Shown one piece after another: positions 45,401 through 54,400 of a stretch of 55,538 nucleotides of DNA. The DNA lies in the NCBI GenBank assembly GCA_021202075.1, contig JAJQDT010000072.1:1-55538 (forward strand), given 5' to 3'. The stretch comes from Lachnospiraceae bacterium (GTDB lineage: Bacteria > Bacillota > Clostridia > Lachnospirales > Lachnospiraceae). A program made the position numbers and the translations under genes. Every line of letters begins with the position of its first letter. The first letter of the stretch is position 1. The notes under the pieces were generated by a model, which was not told where the DNA came from, ran no database searches, and worked only from the letters and a program-made list of their open reading frames with translations.

Positions 45401-48400
45401 ACTGCTTCGCCGCTGTAGGTTAAATCCTCATAACCGCTCCAGGTAATCTCAATTGGCTTCGGCGTGATGGTATAAGTTGTCGTTGCAGCATCCGGCAGCT
45501 TGTAGTTCGCATTGTCCAGGGAAGCAGCCGTCGCAGTATGTTCACCCGCATCGATTGCATCGCCGTCCGTTACGGTCACGGTGCAGGTATCCACAGTTTC
45601 CGTATCTGTTCTCGTCACAACATTGGTTACAGTCGCAGTCACAGCGGATGCCGTTCCATCATATTCTCGTTCTTCCGTTCCGCTCCAGCCAAGGACTGCC
45701 TCAAGCTGCTCGATGGTATAATCCACGGATGCTGCGTCCTCATTACCCTCAACTGTTGTATCCGGCAAAGTGTAGTTCGCATTGTCCAGCGCGGTCGCCG
45801 TCGCAGTATAATCACCTGCGTCGATTGCGTCACCATTGTCTACAGTCACGGTGCAGGTATCCACCGTATTTGTATCTTCCCTCGTTTTCAGATTGGTCAC
45901 GGCCGCCTTTACTTCAGAAGCAGTTCCGTCATAAGTTCTGGTGTCCGTTCCGCTCCAGCTCAATTCCACCGTAAGCGGCAAAATTGTGTAAGTCGCGGAA
46001 ATTGTGCTTTCAATGCTGTCCGTATCCGGCAGCTGATAATTGCCGCTGTCTTCCCCGGTCAGTCCCGTTGCTGTCGCTGTCCAGGTACCTGCGTCAATTG
46101 CGTCGCAGTCCGTCACGGTTACGTTACATTCATCGCCTTCAACCAGATTGCTCACTTCAGACGTTAGCTCAGAAGCCGTTCCGTCATAGGTTCTGGTGTC
46201 CGTTCCGCTCCAGGTCAGCTCCACCGTGCGCGGAAGAATTGTGTAAGTCGTAGAACGCGCGTCTGCGCTGCTCTCCGTTTCTTCGGTTTCGGTCGAGCTC
46301 TCGCCGCTCTCCTCACTTTCTGTCGTTCCTGAATCGTCCGAGGCCGTACCTTCCTCTGTTTCATCACTGTCCGACGCATCCGTCTCAGGCAGCCGGTAAT
46401 TTCCGCTGTCCGCACCAGTCAGCTCCGTTGCGGTCGCCGTCCAGGTACCCGCATCCGTCTCTGTACCGCCGCTCACAGTCACGGTGCACTCTTCTTCGAC
46501 TCCGTCCACCGTCACCAGGTTCGCCACAGCCGCCTGTACATTCGAAGCAGTTCCGTCGTACTCTCGTTCTTCCGTTCCGGTCCATTCAAGTTCCACCGTT
46601 CGCTGCTCAATCGTATAGTCAATCGTCACATCCTCCGGCAGCTGGTAGTTCTCATTGCTCAGGGAGACTGCCGTCGCGGTATGGGTGCCAACTGCGGACT
46701 CCGTCCCGCCCTCGACGGTTACCTCACAGGTATCGCCGGAAATCAGGCCTGTCAGTGTTGCTGTCACATTCGATGCGAGTCCGTCGTATTCTCTGGTATC
46801 CGCTCCGCTCCAGACCAGCTCAACTGTCTTCGGCGTCACTTCAACCTCCACACGATTATATGCTGTCTGCGCCTTGTTTCCATTATCCGTTCTGGTAGAG
46901 ATCACTACGCAATAGAACACATAGGTATCTCCCACCTCGCAGCCGGTCACATTCAGTTCCGCGCCGGTACCGATCTGCTTCAGATCCGCATTGTACCACA
47001 CATAGGAAAGTGAGTAATTTTCCGAATTCGTCGGCGCCGTCGCTGATGCGGTAATCGCAGTATCCGTATTTCCATATTCTGCGCCTTCAATTGTATACGT
47101 AAAGTCTGTCGCCACATCCGCGCGGTACGCCTCATATTTTGCAAGCAGTTCGGATGCCGGAAGCACCTCAATCTTCAGCTCTACATCATATTCGGAAAGC
47201 GCCTCTACACATGCAGACCGGAAATAAAGGACAAAGTCCTCATAGTTCTCATACTGAGAGAGCTGTTCCCGCACCTGATCGGTAATAATATAGAACTGTT
47301 CAATGCTCTCCTCTGTCCGGAGCACCAGCGGCATCTCCGCGATATACGTCGGATCCGTCTCACCCTGCTTGTAATACATGGTCTGAACCAGCTCGCCGCC
47401 CGCGCTCATGCCCGGCAGATACATATCCTTATCGCCATCTTCTGTCGACCCGGTATTCTCCATAATCAGGTTATAGAAGAACGTCGCGTCCGTAAAGGAG
47501 TCCGGAATCTGCATCGTCACGGACAGATTCTCTGTGCCATACACCTTCAATGCACTGTCCGCCTCAAACGTTGCGCTCACCGGCACATTAAACTCGGAGA
47601 GGATACCCGAATAATCCACGCTCAGGTAATACTCACCAGCCTTGTCACCGCGCAGCAGCCACTGTACCGTCGCACTGCTTTGACCCTGAATGCTGGCGAC
47701 CGAGGCCTCCTGTCCGGAATAAGTCTCACCCGATTCCAGGATCGTCAGACCCTCAACCGCTTCGCCATCTGCATCCAGTATGTTCAGTGTCATCGTATTA
47801 TCCGTCAGATAGAATTCTTCGGACGAATTATTTACGATGTACAGCTTCACGTCATAGAATTCCTTCAGGAAGGAAACCGTCACCGGAATCTCCAGAATCA
47901 CAACAATATCATCTGAGATAACCTGCGGCACATAGACTACACCGTCGCCGGTCAGATCGCCGCTGATTTCGCTGCCGTCATAATAGAAGGTGATTTTCGT
48001 TCCGTAGGTCAGCGTCACATCATACTCTACTACATGATAATTGTCTTCATCGCTCGCCAGGCCAAGCTCGTCAATCTCACTCCAGGAAAGATCTCTCGCC
48101 GTCACCGAAGCGGATACGAGATCCTGCTCTGTCAGTATAAAGGTATATTCCGTAGTCGTGTCAGCCTCAAGCTGAATTGTCGTCTTCGCCGGCAGATAGC
48201 CATCCAGGTAGACACCTACCGCATAGCTGCCCGGGACATCCGTGAATTCCGCCGCGCCCTTGCGGTCTGTGCTGGAAACCACCTGTGTTTCCTCTCCCAT
48301 GTTAAAGTATACCGGCGCATCCGTTATCGGCATGCCGTCTTCATCAACCACATAGATTGTCGCCATACCCGCGCCGTTCAGGTTTACTACACGGATGGTA

Positions 48401-51400
48401 AAGGTCTCCGTATCCGACAGATCTTCTGAATCAGTCACCGTCACGGTCACCGTATAGGTAGCTTCCTCCGTCTCATCGTCAAGCGTATAGGTATGTGTAA
48501 ATACTGCGTTCTCCGCACTTTCGGCAGAATCAGACTCGCTGTCATCCCCATAATTGATCTCATAAGAGACAATCGCGTCCTGATCATCCGTGCATCCGGA
48601 CAGATCAAACGTACCCTCCTGCCCGGAATACATGACTGCCGAATACTCCATCACAATTTCCGGCGCCAGATTGATATATTCCGTGGAAGCATCATGCTCA
48701 TAGCTTCTGCTGTTTCCGCGCTTATCATTGACCGTAATCTTGTACGTGTAATCCGTTACCACACTGCTGTCTACTGTCCGGTCGCTGCAGCTATAATCGT
48801 CCTCATTGCTGTAAGCAGTTACCGTACCAATGTACTGATAGGTACTGTCATCCGCATCCTTCGCCTTGCGGTAAACACCGTAGCTCGCGGTATCGTCCTC
48901 AGCGCCTTCAGCAACCAGCTTCTTCCAGGACAGATCGATTGCCTGGGTGTCCTGATTATAAACTCCCGCAAGATCCGAAATCTGCGGCGCCTCCTTATCT
49001 ACCGTATAGGTAAGTGTCATCGGGTCACTTTCTGCCCCGCCTTTATCCACAGCGGTAAGCTGTACATAGATCGTATCGCCGTTCTCAAACTCATCCAGAG
49101 GAATGACTGCAGAAACCACAGCGCTGCTGCTGCCATCCTCATTCACACACTTCAACAGCGTGTATTCTCCGTCCAAAGATGCGGCGTATTCCACATTTAC
49201 ATAATCAATCCCATAGGTATCGCTCGCGTAAACCCAGAGTGTGTGCGAGGCCGGACCAAAGATACTGCCATCCGCCGGATATACTGAATCAATAGACGGT
49301 GCTTCTGTATCAACCACAGCTGTACAGGTGTCCGTGTAGCCGCCGTCATTCGTCGTCACAGTAATCACAGCGACGCCCTCCGCCACCGCGGTTACTTTAC
49401 CAGTCTCATCTACCACAGCAACCGAGGTATCACTGCTGCTCCAGGTCACGGAGACATCATCCGCATCAACCGGCAGCACTGTGGCCGTCAGCGTCTGCGT
49501 CTCCTCCAGCTCGCCAAATACGATCTCATCCTCAGAAATCGTTACTCCGGTTACCGCTGTATACTTCGAGGTATCGTGCATACGGATACCGGTATTCGCT
49601 GCATCCTCCGAAGAAGTATTCTCCAGGCGGATGATATAAGTCGTATCCGCAGTCAGAACCGCCGTCAGACTCATACCATCGCTGTCCGCAGCTTCGACGG
49701 CTGTATATTCTCCGCTGTCCTCATCATAAGCATAGATGCTGATAATCAGTGTCGTCTCACTGTTGGTCGAGAACACATAGGTTCCATCTTCCGTCGGTGT
49801 AAACACGTAGAATTCAGACGTATCCGCCGGAATCTCTACAGAGATCGTCTCCTCCGCTGTCAGCGACGCGGCATCCTCGATATCAAAGGAGCGGATCTCG
49901 ATCTCGAACGAAACAGATGCTTCTGAAAATTCCGCGCTGACGGTATACGTGCCCGCCACATAAGTCCCATCCTCATCCACTTCTACCGCAGAGGTATCAA
50001 GCGTGATCACATTGCCATACTTGCTCTTCTCACCGTAAGAAATCTGCTCCGTCGTACCATTTGTATAAGTGACAAGAAGCTCAAGGCCGGTACCGTCAAT
50101 CTCATCAAACGGCGAATAATAAATCAGCTGATCCGGCTCCTGTACCAGCGTCAGGCTCTTCACATCCGATTCCTTCGTCGCGTACAGGGTATAATCCTGT
50201 TTCTCTTCGCTCTTGCTTGTAAGGGTAACCAGATAGATATTACCGCCCGTCAGCCGCACCAGATAATATCTGCGGCTTGTATCCGCAGTTCCGGTCTGCA
50301 GGGTCAGACCATTATAGCTGTTGTCGTAAACCTTCAGAGACACCGTCGAATCCGCATCCAGAATAAAGCGGTAATAGCCGGTGCTCTCCGCACTTAACTG
50401 GAAGTAACCGGTATCTTCCGCGGCAAGCGTTCCTGCCTCGACGCCATCCTTCAGGTCATAGAGTGCTGTCAGAGAAGCCGCATAGCTTCCAGCCACCCGT
50501 TCGCCATCCTGCTCCAGATGTCCCTTCAGATAATACGTTTTTCCAGCCAGCAGATATACAAGCGTCTGACTTGTGCCCGCGTCGCCATCTGTTTCAGACA
50601 TATGCATGGACACATCCGAATAGGACGAATTCAGGATTGAATCAATAACCGGAGTCACGCCTTCGTCCGCTGTCAGTCCCACCTGATAGTATCCGGTGGT
50701 ATCCGGTACCAGCTTCGCATAGATGGATTCATTCGCGGAAGCAAGCTCCCCGCTCAGGTCCGTCAGATCGCTGATATCATTTACCGTAATCTCATAGGAA
50801 GCCGTTCCATTCATAAAGGAAACATTAATCGTTTTTGTTCCCGCTTCGCCAATTGACATATCGCCGTCATCATTTCCGGACAGCTGCGTCTCAATCAGCA
50901 GGTGCGTCTTTTCACTGCGCTCACCAGCAAGGATCGTCTCCGTCACGGTCTCCGCTTCCGTTTCTGCAGATTCCTCTGAGTCATCTGAAGCAGCTGACGC
51001 AGTTCCCTCCTCGGATCCGCTGCTCTCGTCGCTTTCCTCACTTTCATAGGTAACAATAATCTCCAGACCATCCGTCGAGTAGACACTGTCAACACCTGTA
51101 TAATAAACAGTCTGCGGAGTCTGTGAGATCTCTACCGAAGCCACAGCCGGAAGCAGCTCACTCACACAGGTCACATTAATCGAATACGAAGCCGAATTGC
51201 CAATCCGCAGGCAGTACTCCTCGCCCTCTGTGAGCGAGTAAATCTTCACCTGATTATAAACTGCGTCTTCCAGATAAGCGTCGCCATACTCATAGGACAG
51301 TGACGTCATATAGGTCGCCTCATACATACCCAGCGTAGGATATGTACTTGTTGAACTTGCCGTAAACATATAGTAACCGGTCGTTTCAGCCGTAAATTTA

Positions 51401-54400
51401 TAATACTGATTACCGCCTGACGAAATGGTTACACTTATGTCATCCGGCAGCTCCGACATTTCCTGAAGCGAATACGCATAAATAGGCACCTCTACCGTCG
51501 CATCCCCACATTTGAAGGTAACCATATAGGAACCTTCCACAATAAGGTTATCTTCATCATAGTTCCAGGATGGTTCAGTATAACTCAAAGAATAATTATG
51601 CGTGTTTTTCGTCACGCCGGAATAGGAACCCAGCGTGAATCCATACGTCATTTCCTCGCTTGTTCCATCCGAATACGTAATAAGGAAGCGCAGATCTGCA
51701 AAATTCTCATACAGACTGCTGGTATTCAGCGTGTTGCAATAAATATCTTCTTCTGTCAACAGTTCTATGGATTCCGGTGTCGCGGCTTCTACAATCGTAA
51801 CACCCAATGTACCAGTGTAATTCGACAGTCTAAAGTAGTAGGTTGTACCCGCCGTCATGGATACTGACATTAACAGGTTTTTATGATTATAGCTGCCATA
51901 ATAATACCCGTAATGGCTGCTGTAAGTAGACAGATACGTATACTGTGTGTAGGTGGTCGCGTCAGGAGAAGTATAGCGATACATAACTGGCCGCATACTT
52001 GTGGTCGCGCTTTGTGTCGACAGATAGTAGGTGCCATCTTCCTCCGGTGTGAATGAGAACCAGCTCGACGCGCTCGTTGACGCATTGGTCGCCTCCGCCT
52101 GAACGCCGCATTCCAGCGCCTCAATCGACTGATCCGCATCCAGGTTCACACTCAGCGTAAACGCATCATCCGCGTCACTGCTGCTTGTGTAATAATAATA
52201 GCGAATGTAGCACGACTGTCCCTTCTTCACATATATAGAAGTATCCTGCATCCGCAGTGTATCCGACGTAGACGATGTCGTCGAGTACGACATACTGTTG
52301 TACGACAGATTGTAAATATTGCTGTAGTACAAAGATACCGCTGTACTGGACGACAGCGTCAGGTTATAGAAGCCATCCTCCGTAGACCGGAAACGCAGAT
52401 ACCCGTAATGCGTTTTCGAGCTTAAATCCGTCAGCTCACCGCTATAGCTTCCCTCTCCATTCTCGTCCAGCGTAATTGAAGGCATCGAAGTCACTGTCTT
52501 CACCGAAATCGGCAGCGTGATAGTCTTATCAATATAAGTGACATTCGCATAGTAGGTTCCTACGCCCAGATAGCCTGTGCTGTCATAAACGGTATCTTCC
52601 GGCAATGTGATGTAAAAATACTGCGAGGTCTTTGAACTGCGGGAACCATACGTAAGAGTTTCCTGCGTCCCATCGGTATAGGTCACCGTCAGCTGCGACC
52701 CGGTTCCCAGTGTTGTGCTCGATGATACAAAATCCAGCTTCTCATAGAAGACCGTCTGGTATGGCTTCGTCACCAGCTCGATGGATTCCACAATCGAGTC
52801 TTCCTTCACCGTAAGAGAAACCAGCCCCCTGCCATACGTCGTCAGCAGATAGCTCTCTCCCTCTTCCAGATCGACCGTAAAGGTCTTGGCATAAACAGTT
52901 TCGGAGTCTTCCGTTGTCGAAGTAAACGAAGCCGACACACCGGAAATGGTACTCAGCGTCTGTGCATCCCTCAAGGTGATCGTCGGAGTACTATAGGAAC
53001 TCTCCAGGCGCACCAGATAAGACGCCGTCTCCGAAGCCGTAATCAGACTGGTCTCATATTGGTAAACATCAACCGTTTCCAGCTCAAACTCAGCCGCCGG
53101 CACCTCATATGCTTCCATAAGGTCTACAGATAACGACAATACGTCCTTCGCATAGGTGAGCAACAGACAGCTTTCCCCTTCCTCAAGATACACATTGAGT
53201 TTCCGGTTATAAATGGTTCCAGAATCATCCGATTGCGAATCTGCATTATTTACGGTCGAAACAGAACTCATACTCTCTGCATCATACAAATAAACATAGG
53301 GGGTATCGGACGAGCTTTGCATCCAAATAGCATAATCCCCAGTCTCCGAAGCCGTGATTAGATACGCTTCATATAAATACTCTGAGCTTTCTGTCACTTC
53401 AAATTCCGCACCCGGCACGGAAACGGACTGCATGGTAGTAACTGACAATTCAATCTCATTCAGACTGCTGTATGTCGTATATAGCAGGTACTGCCCCGGC
53501 TCCATATACGCGCAATTCCCAAAGTGGTATCCATCCACAGTGTTGCCGTACATATGCGTAGCGTATGAACCTTCCTCAGAAAGACGGATGATACCCCAGT
53601 GAGAAATCGAACTGATATCGGATACCGAAACAATCTCATATACCCCCGCTTCTTCTACTGTAAAAAGCGCATTCACTCTCGGGCTCTCAACAGCTGAGAC
53701 AGAAGCGCCATCCGCTGAAATCTCCGCGATTTTCTCTGCCTGTACCCGATAACTGTAGCCAGCAGAAGAATACACATATCCGACAATTGTGTAAGTAACA
53801 TTTGCGGCCATCTCATATACATAATCTCTCGTATACCAGCTGGATGTATCCTTATAATAGTAGTCATAATAATATGCCGCACTGAGGGCATTCCCTTCTT
53901 CATCCGCGACACTTACATAAGAATTGTAACCATAGCTGCTACACAGGGAAACTGTATAATAGCCATCCGTCTCCGGTGTAAACAGCCAGCAGCTCTTTTG
54001 CGAAGAAAGTCCGCTCCCCTCTTTTACTACTCCATCCTCCAGAACATCTGTCACATCATCTGCCGTCTCCACGACCTGAACCGTATATTCTGCAGAAAAT
54101 CCGGCAAACGACACGGTGATGGTATGCTCACCGGACGCCAGAAGCCCCGTCTCCTCATCGTAAAGATCTTCCGGTTCCGTGATCTCGATCGACCGACCGT
54201 TAGAAGAGCTGCCATAGGCCAGCGTCTCCACTGTTCCATCCGCATAGGTAATATCCAGAGCCAGTCCCGTATAAACCAGACTGCTATTGCTCAGAAAAGC
54301 ATAGTAGTCCTGTCTCGGATAGCTGCTGATTACGATGGATTCCACGTCCAGGACATTCTCAAACTGAACTGTAAAGCTTCCCGTTATCGAACTCGACAAA